From Catenulispora pinisilvae (GTDB taxonomy: Bacteria; Actinomycetota; Actinomycetes; Streptomycetales; Catenulisporaceae), in the NCBI RefSeq assembly GCF_015356865.1, contig NZ_JAAFZA010000058.1, positions 1 to 50,469 on the forward strand: a stretch of DNA of 50,469 bases. Reading direction: 5' to 3'. Both the position numbers and the translations under genes were made by a program. Of this stretch, positions 1 to 10,915 are shown in pieces. Within the stretch, counting starts at the first letter, position 1; every line of letters begins with the position of its first letter. Below the pieces are notes generated by a model. The model was not told the DNA's origin. It made no database searches and was given only the letters and a program-made list of their open reading frames with translations.

Positions 1-2261
<2,261 letters not shown>

Positions 2262-2330
2262 TCATGGCGTTGTGCACTGTGGGCTCCCCTCACGTCTCCC
2301 GCGCGCGCCGCATACAAGTTCCCAACTCGG

Positions 2331-2336
2331 TATAGT
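2331..2336 (+). promoter_or_regulatory. Possible -10 box for the WXG100 cassette
   Basis: The hexamer TATAGT stands 32 bases before the GTG start at 2369 in an otherwise GC-rich gap. A ribosome binding site (GGGGAGGA, about 2356-2363) lies between the two. I could not find a convincing -35 box, so this is only a candidate. Confidence 0.3.
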
Positions 2337-2368
2337 GCTGCAAATCTTGATCACGGGGAGGATCCTGA

Positions 2369-2662
2369 GTGAGTGACCTGCAGATAAGCGCGGTGGTTCT
2401 GGCCGACCTGCGCAGCACTCTGACAAAGATCAGCGGTGACCTGGACGGCGCGTGCCGCCGGCTGCGCAACACCGACGCGACCGGGGTCGGTGCCGACCCT
2501 CTGGTCAACCGGGTGCACGACTTCGCCGACGAGTGGCACTACGGCATCGGCCAGATCGGCCAGCACGCCGACGACTGCGTCCAGATGCTCGACAACCTCG
2601 GCAAGACGTTCGACGACGCGGACGGCAAGCTCAAGGCTCAGATCGAGCCGAAGAAGGCGTAG
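2369..2662 (+). CDS. ESAT-6/EspC-like small helical protein (WXG100 superfamily)
   Basis: A 97-residue acidic, helical protein with the size and make-up of small type VII secretion substrates. The middle has DEWHYGIGQIG, a tryptophan at the place of the helical hairpin turn, although the exact W-x-G spacing is not kept. Helices with spaced leucines and alanines flank it. The GTG start at 2369 has a good ribosome binding site (GGGGAGGA). The gene is 11 bases upstream of a clear WXG100 protein, and such tandem pairs usually form heterodimers or are co-secreted. No ESX ATPase or membrane gene is in the window, so secretion is inferred. Confidence 0.75.
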   Translation: MSDLQISAVVLADLRSTLTKISGDLDGACRRLRNTDATGVGADPLVNRVHDFADEWHYGIGQIGQHADDCVQMLDNLGKTFDDADGKLKAQIEPKKA

Positions 2663-2673
2663 GGGGACCGGCT

Positions 2674-4044
2674 ATGACTGTCGCACGCAACCTGCCGGCG
2701 CTGGGTTTCGACCCGACCCCCGGCGACGTATCGCAGACCCGTGACCTGGGCCGCTCGCTGGGTGACATGGGCACCGAGCTCGGCACCATCTTGTCCAACA
2801 TCGCCGGCGCCGACCGCGGCTCCTGGCAGGGCCAGTCCGCGAACGCGTTCATGGACCACCTGAACAGCGACCTGAAGCCCGCGGTCCAGAAGTGCCACGA
2901 CTCCTTCACCCAAGCCAGCAGCCTGCTCTACAACTGGGCCGGGCAGTTGGAGGGCTTCCAGTCCGAGGCCGCCGCGCTGGAGAAGCAGGCCGCGAGCCAG
3001 CAGGGCGCCGTCAACTCGGCGCAGTCCACGGTCAACGGCCAGCCCGGCAAGCCCGGCCAGCCCGCCGCGGCCGCGGCCGGGAGCCCGCAGGCCACGCAGC
3101 AGACCACCGACGCCACCAAGAACCAGAAGGCCCTGACCGACGCGCAGAACGGGATGAGCGACATCGTCAGTCGCGCCCACGACCTGCACAACCGGTTCAT
3201 CGCCGCGGCCAAGGGGATCGCCGACCAGCTGCACCACGCCGGCCAGCTGGCGCCGGGCAAGCCGGGCCTGTTCGACTCCATCGTGGACGGCATCGGCAAG
3301 GCCTTCTCCGGCGCCTGGCACTGGGTCCAGGCCCACGCCGACGCCATCAAGTTCATCGGCGACCTGCTCAGCGACCTGTCCGGGATCCTGGGCATCCTGG
3401 CCATCATCACCGCGCCGTTCGAGCCGCTGGGCGCGATCTTCGCCGCGGCCTCGGTGGCGACCAGCGCCGCCGCCTGCCTGACGCACCTGCTGGCCATGGC
3501 CGCCGGGGCGAACGTGAGCTGGATGAGCATCGGCGTGGACGCCCTGGGCGCCATCCCCGGCATCGGGGCGTTCGCCAAGGGCGCGAAGGTGGCCGACGGG
3601 GCGGTCGCGGTGGCCCGCGCCGGGGAGCTGGGCGAGGGCTTCAAGGGCGTGACCACGATCAGCCACAGCCTGGTCGGCCTGGGCCACGACGCCAGCGCGC
3701 TGAAGAACCTGTCCGCGTTCGGCAAGACGGTCGCGGTCTGGGGCACCAAGGCCGGCGGCTTCATCTCCCACGACGGCAGCTTCCTGGGCCGGGCGCAGAT
3801 GATCGTCGAGCAGGCCTACAAGCCCGGGCAGCTGCTGGGCACCAAGGGCCTGAACATGCTCGGCGACGGGGTGAAGGTCTTCGGCAAGGAGATGCCCAAG
3901 TTCAGCATCGACGCGATGACCGGGCTGGGCCGGACCATCGACGCCGGCATCAAAGTCGCGCCGAAGCTGTACTTCCTGCCGCGCGGCATCCACAACGACA
4001 TGGAGATGAACGCCGGTAACCCGTTCCACGCGCTGTTCGGGTAA
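2674..4044 (+). CDS. WXG100-domain protein with long hydrophobic C-terminal region, probable type VII secretion substrate
   Basis: 456 residues from the ATG at 2674. The first 100 residues are a WXG100 domain with the hallmark W51-Q-G53 between two helices. A Gln/Pro/Ala/Gly-rich linker follows at about 120-150 (repeated GKPGQP and AAAAAG). The region at 230-330 contains long hydrophobic helices rich in Ala, Gly and Ile (for example SGILGILAIITAPF). The C-terminal third is amphipathic and has no recognisable nuclease, deaminase or ADP-ribosyltransferase motif. The layout fits large LXG/WXG actinobacterial substrates. Whether it is a toxin or a structural protein cannot be told. The open frame extends upstream of 2674, but the stop of the preceding gene and the ATG favour this start. 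Confidence 0.8.
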   Translation: MTVARNLPALGFDPTPGDVSQTRDLGRSLGDMGTELGTILSNIAGADRGSWQGQSANAFMDHLNSDLKPAVQKCHDSFTQASSLLYNWAGQLEGFQSEAAALEKQAASQQGAVNSAQSTVNGQPGKPGQPAAAAAGSPQATQQTTDATKNQKALTDAQNGMSDIVSRAHDLHNRFIAAAKGIADQLHHAGQLAPGKPGLFDSIVDGIGKAFSGAWHWVQAHADAIKFIGDLLSDLSGILGILAIITAPFEPLGAIFAAASVATSAAACLTHLLAMAAGANVSWMSIGVDALGAIPGIGAFAKGAKVADGAVAVARAGELGEGFKGVTTISHSLVGLGHDASALKNLSAFGKTVAVWGTKAGGFISHDGSFLGRAQMIVEQAYKPGQLLGTKGLNMLGDGVKVFGKEMPKFSIDAMTGLGRTIDAGIKVAPKLYFLPRGIHNDMEMNAGNPFHALFG

Positions 4045-4085
4045 GGATAGGCGGGTAATCCTGCACAGAACGTTTGGAGCCCTTG

Positions 4086-4955
4086 ATGGACTGGTACCCC
4101 GAATCCGGCGAGACGCCCCTGTTCCGCGGCGTGGCCTCGTTCGCCTCGGGCCGGGCGCCCATGGTCGCGGGCAAGCGCTGGTTCCGTGACGACCAGGGCC
4201 GGGACATCTCGGCCGAGCTCGTCGGCTGGCCGCCGGCACCCGCGCACGAGAAGAAGGGCGAGAAGGCGGCCAAGGCCGGCCGGGGTCTGGGCATCCTCGG
4301 CAAGGCGACAGCGGTCGTGGTCGCCGGGACCGTGGAGCTGCTCAGCCCGGGCGGTGGCTCCAACGTCAACGTCAAGGGCCCGGACGGCGCCCACCCGACC
4401 GACCCGGCGCTGGAGGTGGAGGATTTTCCGGTGCTGTGGGCGGCGGCGGGCTCCACGGCGCGCACGGCGCCGTACCAGCTGGACCCGGACCGGCGCCCCG
4501 ACCGGTCCTACCGGACCGATCTACAGCTGACCGACCAGCGCCTGCTGGTGCTCGGCAGCGCCTCGGTCCAGCTGCCCGCCGAGGTGGTGTGGGATCTGCC
4601 GCTGGACCGGGTGGCCGGGGCCGTGCAGCACGCCTTCGCCACACACGGCGCCGACGTCACCGTGACTTTCACCGACGGCTCCTGGGTCCGGCTGGATCTG
4701 GGCAGCAAGGGCAGCGCGGCGAAGGTCGTCGCGGTCCTGAGCGGTGCGACCGAGCCGGTGGCGCTGAACCCCGCGCAGCAGGCCGCCGTCGACAGCTGGT
4801 CCTCGGCGCTGCCCAAGCCGGTGGAGTTCGTCGTGAACTCCGTCGACGCGGCCGCCGGGATCGTCTCGGTCGAGGCGAAGGCCCATGTCGGCAAGAAGGT
4901 GGTCAACGCCGGGAGCATCACCCTGGACGCTGCGGGCAAGCCGGTGCTCGGCTGA
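4086..4955 (+). CDS. Hypothetical protein, third gene of WXG100 cassette
   Basis: 289 residues, not recognised. The ATG at 4086 has GGAG six bases upstream, which fits better than the earlier TTG at 4074. The N-terminus has aromatic and charged segments (GKRWFRDDQGRDI). A hydrophobic Gly/Ala/Val stretch lies near residues 60-80 (GLGILGKATAVVVAGTVELL). The remainder reads as beta strands, including QLTDQRLLVLGSASVQLPAE, as in pleckstrin-like or YokE-type domains that monitor membranes, but this is only a shape resemblance. It lies 41 bases after the WXG100 protein gene and 32 bases before the next gene, so it is probably co-transcribed. It could be a partner, chaperone or immunity protein for the WXG protein. 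Confidence 0.65.
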   Translation: MDWYPESGETPLFRGVASFASGRAPMVAGKRWFRDDQGRDISAELVGWPPAPAHEKKGEKAAKAGRGLGILGKATAVVVAGTVELLSPGGGSNVNVKGPDGAHPTDPALEVEDFPVLWAAAGSTARTAPYQLDPDRRPDRSYRTDLQLTDQRLLVLGSASVQLPAEVVWDLPLDRVAGAVQHAFATHGADVTVTFTDGSWVRLDLGSKGSAAKVVAVLSGATEPVALNPAQQAAVDSWSSALPKPVEFVVNSVDAAAGIVSVEAKAHVGKKVVNAGSITLDAAGKPVLG

Positions 4956-4987
4956 CCCGCGAGGCTTTTCTTGATTACGGAGAATCA

Positions 4988-5767
4988 ATGACCACTGAAT
5001 CACTGGCGCAGTCCCCGATAGCCAGGCCAGCGGCCGACGCCGCGGTGGCCACGGACGCCGCTGTGCCCACGGACGCCGCTGTGCCCACGGACGCCGCGAC
5101 CGCCGAGGCCGTGCGGGTCGACCTGGCGAAGGCCATCAATCATGGCGCCACCGGCATCCCGCCGCTGTTGTTCGTCCTCCCGGACGGCTTCCACGAGCTC
5201 CCGCTGCAATCCGACCCGGCCCAGCGCGCCGCGGCCGCCGAGGCGTTCGCCCGCGAGCTGTACCCGAACGGCAGCGAAGAGCTGTGGCGCACCAACGCCC
5301 CAGCCTTCGCCGCCATGGGCGAGATGACGGCCGCCACCGGCGTCGCCTACGCCGCGATGGGCGTGTTCGACAACGAGCGCGGCGGCGTCGCGACCGTCAA
5401 CCTGACCATCGCCGCCACCGCCTCGGACCACACCGACCCCGAGGTCGCGGCCACGGGCCTGCGCGAGATCCTGGTCCGCGACGAGTTCAACGACTCCCGC
5501 TGGCTCAACCTGCCCTGCGGGCCGGCCGTCTCCCGGATCACCGTCACCAAGTTCCCGCTGGACCCGGCGCTGACCGCCGGCGGCGCCCCGGCCGAACTGG
5601 TGCAGGGCCAGATCCAGGTCTTCGTCCCGTTCCCGACCGGCCCGCTCATGGCGATCGTGACGATGGGGACGTTCAACATGGAGTCCTGGGTCGACGTCAG
5701 CGAGATGGCCGCGGTGTTGGTGCAGACGATCACGTTCCCCAGGCCGGGGGAGGAGCACGAGGTCTGA
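4988..5767 (+). CDS. Hypothetical protein, fourth gene of WXG100 cassette
   Basis: 259 residues from the ATG at 4988, with GGAG at 4979-4982. Residues about 17-38 are a low-complexity tract of repeated TDAAVP units encoded by an 18-bp tandem repeat. The rest is a compact alpha/beta domain with no family I recognise. Segments such as GVFDNERGGVATVNLTIAA and VFVPFPTGPLMAIVTMGTF suggest an antiparallel sheet, as seen in actinobacterial proteins encoded beside WXG100 substrates. No signal peptide or TM helix is visible, so it is probably cytoplasmic. Its 3' end overlaps the end of the convergent gene remnant on the other strand by 38 bases. Confidence 0.7.
   Translation: MTTESLAQSPIARPAADAAVATDAAVPTDAAVPTDAATAEAVRVDLAKAINHGATGIPPLLFVLPDGFHELPLQSDPAQRAAAAEAFARELYPNGSEELWRTNAPAFAAMGEMTAATGVAYAAMGVFDNERGGVATVNLTIAATASDHTDPEVAATGLREILVRDEFNDSRWLNLPCGPAVSRITVTKFPLDPALTAGGAPAELVQGQIQVFVPFPTGPLMAIVTMGTFNMESWVDVSEMAAVLVQTITFPRPGEEHEV
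5036..5101 (+). repeat. 18-bp tandem repeat, about 3.7 copies, in coding sequence
   Basis: Units at 5036-5053, 5054-5071, 5072-5089 and a partial copy to 5101, consensus GACGCCGCTGTGCCCACG. It encodes TDAAVP repeats and keeps the frame. The second and third units are identical. Confidence 0.9.
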
Positions 5768-6040
5768 TGTTCCAGGCAGCGGGGAGGTCGGCGTCGCAGA
5801 ACACGCAGACGAGGTCGCCGTCGCGGACGATGTTGATCTCGGCGCAGGCGGTGCAGCGGCGGAACGGGATCTCGGTGGTGAAACCCGCGGGCCTGCCCAC
5901 GCCGAGGCGATCGAGGGCGGCGGCGACGGGCGGCCAGCAGGTCACGTCCGGGCAGTAGCCGGTCGACTGGTTGCTGACCGACACCGCTGACCAGGGTTCG
6001 TCCCGAAAGGCCCGACGTAGGGATAGACGCGGATCGCCAT
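5730..6040 (-). pseudogene. Decayed small protein with two cysteine pairs; internal deletion likely
   Basis: An 84-codon open frame (GTG at 5984, stop at 5730) encodes VSNQSTGYCPD, FRRCTACAEINIVRDGD, CVFCDADLPAAWN. From memory this is the C-terminal half of a family common in actinomycetes, whose members begin with RVYxYVGP and reach VSNQSTGYCPD after about 80 further residues. Just upstream, in another frame, ATG at 6040 reads MAIRVYPYVGP, which matches the family N-terminus. The two halves are only about 30 bases apart and out of frame, which points to an internal deletion. The cysteine pairs (CxxC twice) could bind zinc. If the GTG at 5984 is used, a short stand-alone zinc-ribbon-like protein could still be made. 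Confidence 0.55.
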
Positions 6041-6167
6041 AGCGCAGAACCTACAGCGCGAAGCGGCCCGAGCCATCAGGCCCGGGCAGCCACGCGCCGC
6101 GAACGGCCTCAGCCTGAACAGCTTCAGCCTCTACTAACACCTCAGCCAGGACGCTCGGCCAGCACCC

Positions 6168-8564
6168 TCAGTAAGGCCACACCCACCCCGAAATCGCCGG
6201 ATCATCCTCCCCGAACTCCCGTGTGTACTGCCGGGCCTTCAACCGCGCGTCCTGCAACTGCTGCCGCACGTGCCCGGCGCGCTCCGCGAGGCCCGGGACC
6301 CGGTCGATGGCGTCGATCGCGAGGTGGAAGCGGTCGATGTCGTTCAGCATCGCCATGTCGAAGGGCGTGGTCGTGGTGCCCTCCTCCTTGTAGCCGCGCA
6401 CGTGGAAGTTGACGTGGTTGGTGCGCCGGTACGTCAGTCTGTGGATCAGCCACGGGTAGCCGTGGTAGGTGAACACCACCGGCTTCGCCGTCGTGAACAG
6501 GGCGTCGAACTCCTTGTCCGTCAGGCCGTGCGGGTGCTCCTCGCTGCCCTGTAGCCGCATCAGGTCCACGACGTTGACCACCCGCACCTTCAGGTCCGGG
6601 AAGTGCTGTCGCAGGATGTCCACCGCGGCCAGTGTCTCCATCGTCGGCACGTCGCCGGCGCAGCCCATCACCAGGTCCGGTTCGCCGTCGCCGTCCGTGG
6701 AGGCCCACTCCCAGATGCCGATGCCGCGGGTGCAGTGCATGATCGCGTCGTCCATCGACAGGAACTGCAACTGCGGCTGCTTGCCGGCCACGATGACGTT
6801 CACGTAGTCCCGCGAGCGCAGGCAGTGGTCCGCCACCGACAGCAGGGTGTTCGCGTCCGGTGGCAGGTAGACCCGGATCACGTCGGCCTTCTTGTTTATC
6901 ACGTGGTCGATGAAACCCGGGTCCTGGTGCGAGAAGCCGTTGTGGTCCTGGCGCCATACGTGCGAGGTGAGCAGGTAGTTCAGTGAGGCGATCGGGGCCC
7001 GCCAGGGGATGTCGCGGGTGGTCTTCAGCCATTTCGCGTGTTGGTTGAACATCGAGTCGACGATGTGGATGAAGGCCTCGTAGCAGGAGAAGAGCCCGTG
7101 CCGGCCGGTCAGCAGGTAGCCCTCTAGCCAGCCCTGGCACATGTGCTCGCTCAGCGGCTCCAGGTCGCGGCCCTCGGTCGACAGGTGTTCGTCGTCCCAC
7201 GGCAGGGTCTCGGCGTACCACATCCGGCCGGTGGCCTCGAAGATGGCCTGGAGCCGGTTCGAGGCGGTCTCGTCCGGGCCGAAGATGCGGAAGTTGTCAG
7301 GGCCCGAACTGTCCCGCATGATATCGCGCAGGAAGGTGCCCAGGACCTTGGTGGACTCGGCGTTCTCGACGCCGTGCCCGGCCGGGTCGACCGCGTAGTC
7401 GCGGAAGTCGGGCATCTTCAAATCGCGCAGCAGCACGCCGCCGTTCGCGTGCGGGTTGGCGCCCATCCGGCGGTGGCCGGTCGGGGCGAGTGCGGCCAGC
7501 TCCGGCATCAGCGTGCCGGCCGGGTCGAACAGTTCTTCGGGATGGTAGGAGCGCATCCATTCTTCAAGCAGCTTCAGGTGTTCCGGGTTCGTGTGTACCT
7601 CCGAGACCGGCACCTGGTGCGCGCGCCAGGAACCCTCGACACGCTCACCGTCGACGGTCTTCGGGCCGGTCCAGCCCTTCGGCGTGCGCAGGATCAGCAT
7701 CGGCCAGGCCGGGCGCCGGCCGTTGTCCTTGCCGCCGGCCGCCTGGCTCCGGATGTCGGCGATCCGGTCCAGGATCCGGTCCAGCGTCCCGGCCATCGCC
7801 TGGTGCGCCGCCAGCGGGTCCGCGCCCTCCTCGCTGACCACGGTGAACGGCTCGTAGCCGTAGCCGCGCATCAGCTGCTCCAGCTCGGCCTGCGGGATGC
7901 GGGACAGAACCGTCGGGTTGGCGATCTTGTAGCCGTTCAGGTGCAGGATCGGCAGCACGGTGCCGTCCCGGACCGGATTGAGAAACTTGTTCGAGTGCCA
8001 GGAGCCGGCCAGCGGCCCGGTCTCCGCCTCGCCGTCCCCGACCACCGTGCAGACCAGCAGGTCCGGGTTGTCGAACGCGGCGCCGTAGGCGTGGACCAGC
8101 GAATAGCCCAGCTCGCCGCCCTCGTGGATCGAGCCCGGGGTCTCCGGTGCGACGTGCGAGGGCACGCCGCCGGGGAACGAGAACTGGCGGAACAGCTTGC
8201 GCATCCCGTCTTCGTCCTGGCCGATCGCCGGGTAGTACTCGGTGTACGTGCCTTCCATATACACGTTGGCCAGCACGCCGGGGCCGCCGTGGCCGGGACC
8301 GGCGATGTAGATCGCGTTCAGGTCGCGGTCCTTGATGACCCGGTTCATGTGCGCGTAGACGAAGTTCAGGCCCGGCGTGGTGCCCCAGTGGCCCAGCAGC
8401 CGCGGCTTGACGTCGTCCAGGGTCAGCGGCCGGTGCAGCAGCGGGTTGTCCAGCAGGTAGATCTGGCCCACCGACAGGTAGTTGGCCGCCCGCCAGTAGG
8501 CGTTGATCGCGTCGAGGTCCTTCGCGGACAGCGGACCCTTGGCCTGGGTCTGTCGGGAGAGCAT
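6168..8564 (-). CDS. xfp: Xylulose-5-phosphate/fructose-6-phosphate phosphoketolase
   Basis: 798 residues from the ATG at 8564. This thiamine-diphosphate enzyme cleaves xylulose 5-phosphate or fructose 6-phosphate with phosphate to give acetyl phosphate plus an aldose phosphate. Family signatures in order: [14 protein letters not shown] near the N-terminus, GPGHGGPG, the diphosphate/Mg site [45 protein letters not shown] and the C-terminal ISGWVWPY. The length equals the family norm. The frame stays open 29 codons further upstream (GTG at 8651), but that extension is Arg/Pro-rich, matches nothing in the family and would run into the divergent pta leader. The pta-ackA genes next to it use the product acetyl phosphate. 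Confidence 0.96.
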   Translation of the reverse strand: MLSRQTQAKGPLSAKDLDAINAYWRAANYLSVGQIYLLDNPLLHRPLTLDDVKPRLLGHWGTTPGLNFVYAHMNRVIKDRDLNAIYIAGPGHGGPGVLANVYMEGTYTEYYPAIGQDEDGMRKLFRQFSFPGGVPSHVAPETPGSIHEGGELGYSLVHAYGAAFDNPDLLVCTVVGDGEAETGPLAGSWHSNKFLNPVRDGTVLPILHLNGYKIANPTVLSRIPQAELEQLMRGYGYEPFTVVSEEGADPLAAHQAMAGTLDRILDRIADIRSQAAGGKDNGRRPAWPMLILRTPKGWTGPKTVDGERVEGSWRAHQVPVSEVHTNPEHLKLLEEWMRSYHPEELFDPAGTLMPELAALAPTGHRRMGANPHANGGVLLRDLKMPDFRDYAVDPAGHGVENAESTKVLGTFLRDIMRDSSGPDNFRIFGPDETASNRLQAIFEATGRMWYAETLPWDDEHLSTEGRDLEPLSEHMCQGWLEGYLLTGRHGLFSCYEAFIHIVDSMFNQHAKWLKTTRDIPWRAPIASLNYLLTSHVWRQDHNGFSHQDPGFIDHVINKKADVIRVYLPPDANTLLSVADHCLRSRDYVNVIVAGKQPQLQFLSMDDAIMHCTRGIGIWEWASTDGDGEPDLVMGCAGDVPTMETLAAVDILRQHFPDLKVRVVNVVDLMRLQGSEEHPHGLTDKEFDALFTTAKPVVFTYHGYPWLIHRLTYRRTNHVNFHVRGYKEEGTTTTPFDMAMLNDIDRFHLAIDAIDRVPGLAERAGHVRQQLQDARLKARQYTREFGEDDPAISGWVWPY

Positions 8565-8668
8565 CGGTCGGGGTCGGGAAAGGCGAGTCACCCGTCCAGC
8601 CTGTGACAGTGGTCGCAGCCCGCGCCCCTTGTGCTGCGCCGGACGGGTCACGCTGGCATGATCGCGGT
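8565..8668. promoter_or_regulatory. Shared divergent promoter region of xfp and pta-ackA
   Basis: These 104 bases separate the chosen xfp start (8564, minus) and pta start (8669, plus), so both promoters must lie here or inside the 5' ends. I see no clear -10/-35 pair or long palindrome. Alternative GTG starts at 8603 (plus) and 8591 or 8651 (minus) would make the genes nearly abut or overlap. Confidence 0.45.
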
Positions 8669-10915
8669 GTGGACGCAGAGGACCGGGACCCGGACGGCGG
8701 CCCGGCGCAGGGCCTGTACATCACCGCGACCGATGCCGCCAGCGGCAAGACGGTCGTCGCGCTCGGCGTGGCCGAGGCCATGTCCCGCCGGGTGCGCCGG
8801 CTCGGCGTCTTCCGCCCGGTGGTCCCCGGCGGCGGCGCGGTCGACGAGCTCGTGGACCTGATCCGCACCCGCTACCGGATCGAGGAACCCTACGAGGACT
8901 GCGTCGGCACCACCTACGACGCGGTCCACCTGGACCCGGCGCGCGCGGTGGAGACGATCGTCGACCGCTACCGGGCCCTGGCGGCCCGCTGCGAGGCCGT
9001 GGTGGTGGTCGGCTCGGACTACACCGACGCCGCCAACACCACCGAGTTCGGCTTCAACGCCAACGTCGCGGCCAACCTCGCGCTGCCGGTGCTGCTGGTG
9101 GTCGGCGGGATGGAGCGCACGCCGCAGGACGTGGCCGCCGTGGTGCGGGTGTCGCGCCAGGAGCTGACGCGGTTGCACGCCACGGAGTTGGCGGTGGTGG
9201 TGAACCGGGTGCAGCCCGGGGATGAGGAGGCGGTGCGGCGGGAGGTGGCCGCGGCGCTGGGGGCGGGGGCGAACAGCACCACACCTCTGGTCTTCACCAT
9301 CCCCGAAGTCCCCGGCCTCACCGCCCCGACCATCCGCGACCTGGTCCGTGCCGCCGACGGCGAGCTGATCAGCGGCGAGGAGGCGTTGCTCGACCGCGAG
9401 GCCGCCTCGCTCGTCGTCGCCGCGATGTCGCTGCCCAACGTGCTGGACCGGCTCACCGAAGGCGTCGCGATCATCGCCCCCGGCGACCGTACCGCCGGTC
9501 TGGTGCCGGGCTTGCTGGCCGCGCACGAGGCCGCCAACTTCCCCGCCTTGTCGGGGGTCTTCCTCACCGGCGGCTTCACCCTCCCGGCCAGCGTTTCCCG
9601 GCTGCTGGAAGGCGTCTCCTCGCCGCTGCCGATCATCGCCAGCGGCGAGGACACGCTGCCGACCGCGCTGCACCTGGCCGCGGTGCGCGGCGAGATCACC
9701 GCCGGCCATCCGGGCAAGGTCGAGACCGCGCTCGGCGCGTTCGCCCGCGGCGTCGACACCTCGGCGCTGCTGAACCGGCTGAACGTGACGCGCTCGGTCG
9801 TCGTCACGCCGCTGATGTTCCAGGCGCAGCTGCTGGAGCGGGCGCGGTCGCAGCGCCGACGCATCGTGCTGCCGGAAGGCGGCGACGACCGGATCCTGCG
9901 CGCGGCCGACATCGTCGCGCGCCGCGGTGCCGCCGATCTGATCGTCCTGGGCGAGGAGGAGAAGGTCCGGGCCCGTGCCAACGCCTTGGGCCTGGACCTG
10001 GCCGGGGTGCGGATCGTCAGTCCGGCGGATCCGGACCTGGTCGAGGAATTCGCCCACGAATACACCGCGTTGCGCGCGCACAAGGGCATGACGCTGGACA
10101 AGGCGCGCGACATCGTCCAGGACGCCTCCTACTTCGGCACGATGATGGTCCACTCCGGCCGCGCCGACGGCATGGTGTCAGGGGCCGTACACACCACCGC
10201 GCACACCATCCGCCCGGCCTTCGAGATCATCCGCACCGAGCCCGGGGTCTCGGTCGTCTCCAGCGTCTTCTTCATGCTGCTGGCCGACCGGGTCCTGGTA
10301 TACGGCGACTGCGCGGTCATCCCCGACCCGGACGCCGGACAACTCGCCGACATCGCCGTCTCCTCGGCCCGCACCGCCGAGGCGTTCGGCGTGCGGCCGC
10401 GGGTGGCGATGCTGTCGTACTCCAGCGGCGAATCAGGGTCCGGAGAAGACGTCGAGAAGGTCCGCGAGGCCGCGAAACTGGCCCACGAACGCGACCCCGA
10501 TCTGCCGCTGGAGGGCCCGATCCAGTACGACGCGGCGGCCGACCCCGAGGTCGCGGCGCTGAAGCTGCCGGGCAGCGTGGTCGCCGGGCGCGCGACGGTG
10601 TTCATCGTCCCGGACCTGAACACCGGGAACAACCTCTACAAGGCGGTGCAGCGCAGCGCCGGTGCGATCGCGGTCGGGCCGGTGCTGCAAGGCCTGCGTA
10701 AGCCGGTGAACGACTTGTCGCGAGGGGCGTTGGTGCAGGACATCGTGAACACGATCGTGATCACCGCGGTGCAGGCCCAGGGACCGGGCGGCGGTGTGGG
10801 TGTGGGTGTGGAGACCGGCCCGGCATCGAGTCCTGCGACAGGGCTGGCATCGAGCCCTGCATCGAGTCCTACATCGAGTCCCACGACCAGCAGCCCGGAA
10901 AAGAGCGCACGGTGA
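8669..10915 (+). CDS. pta: Phosphate acetyltransferase, long three-domain form
   Basis: 748 residues from the GTG at 8669. It interconverts acetyl phosphate plus CoA and acetyl-CoA plus phosphate. The N-terminus is a P-loop-like dethiobiotin-synthetase-type domain ([16 protein letters not shown], residues 18-33). A DRTGG-type regulatory domain follows at about 190-310, then the catalytic PTA domain from about 390 ([47 protein letters not shown]-like segment). The order matches the long E. coli-type enzyme. The last 45 residues are a Gly/Val then Ser/Pro-rich tail built from short DNA repeats and are unlikely to be part of the fold. The stop overlaps the ackA GTG (GTGA), so the two are translationally coupled. 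Confidence 0.95.
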   Translation: MDAEDRDPDGGPAQGLYITATDAASGKTVVALGVAEAMSRRVRRLGVFRPVVPGGGAVDELVDLIRTRYRIEEPYEDCVGTTYDAVHLDPARAVETIVDRYRALAARCEAVVVVGSDYTDAANTTEFGFNANVAANLALPVLLVVGGMERTPQDVAAVVRVSRQELTRLHATELAVVVNRVQPGDEEAVRREVAAALGAGANSTTPLVFTIPEVPGLTAPTIRDLVRAADGELISGEEALLDREAASLVVAAMSLPNVLDRLTEGVAIIAPGDRTAGLVPGLLAAHEAANFPALSGVFLTGGFTLPASVSRLLEGVSSPLPIIASGEDTLPTALHLAAVRGEITAGHPGKVETALGAFARGVDTSALLNRLNVTRSVVVTPLMFQAQLLERARSQRRRIVLPEGGDDRILRAADIVARRGAADLIVLGEEEKVRARANALGLDLAGVRIVSPADPDLVEEFAHEYTALRAHKGMTLDKARDIVQDASYFGTMMVHSGRADGMVSGAVHTTAHTIRPAFEIIRTEPGVSVVSSVFFMLLADRVLVYGDCAVIPDPDAGQLADIAVSSARTAEAFGVRPRVAMLSYSSGESGSGEDVEKVREAAKLAHERDPDLPLEGPIQYDAAADPEVAALKLPGSVVAGRATVFIVPDLNTGNNLYKAVQRSAGAIAVGPVLQGLRKPVNDLSRGALVQDIVNTIVITAVQAQGPGGGVGVGVETGPASSPATGLASSPASSPTSSPTTSSPEKSAR
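10848..10883 (+). repeat. 12-bp tandem repeat in the 3' end of pta
   Basis: Three near-identical units (10848-10859, 10860-10871, 10872-10883), consensus CATCGAGTCCTA, encode part of a Ser/Pro-rich C-terminal tail. A further related copy lies at about 10823-10834. The frame is kept. Confidence 0.8.

Noticed and set aside
2674-4044. Polymorphic toxin domain in the WXG100 protein
   Set aside because: No known toxin motif or characteristic histidine/aspartate cluster could be found in the C-terminal part.
2638-4239. A long open frame on the minus strand opposite the WXG100 protein gene
   Set aside because: It is antisense to a gene with a clear domain, rich in Arg/Ala/Gly and has no motif; long opposite frames are expected at this GC content.
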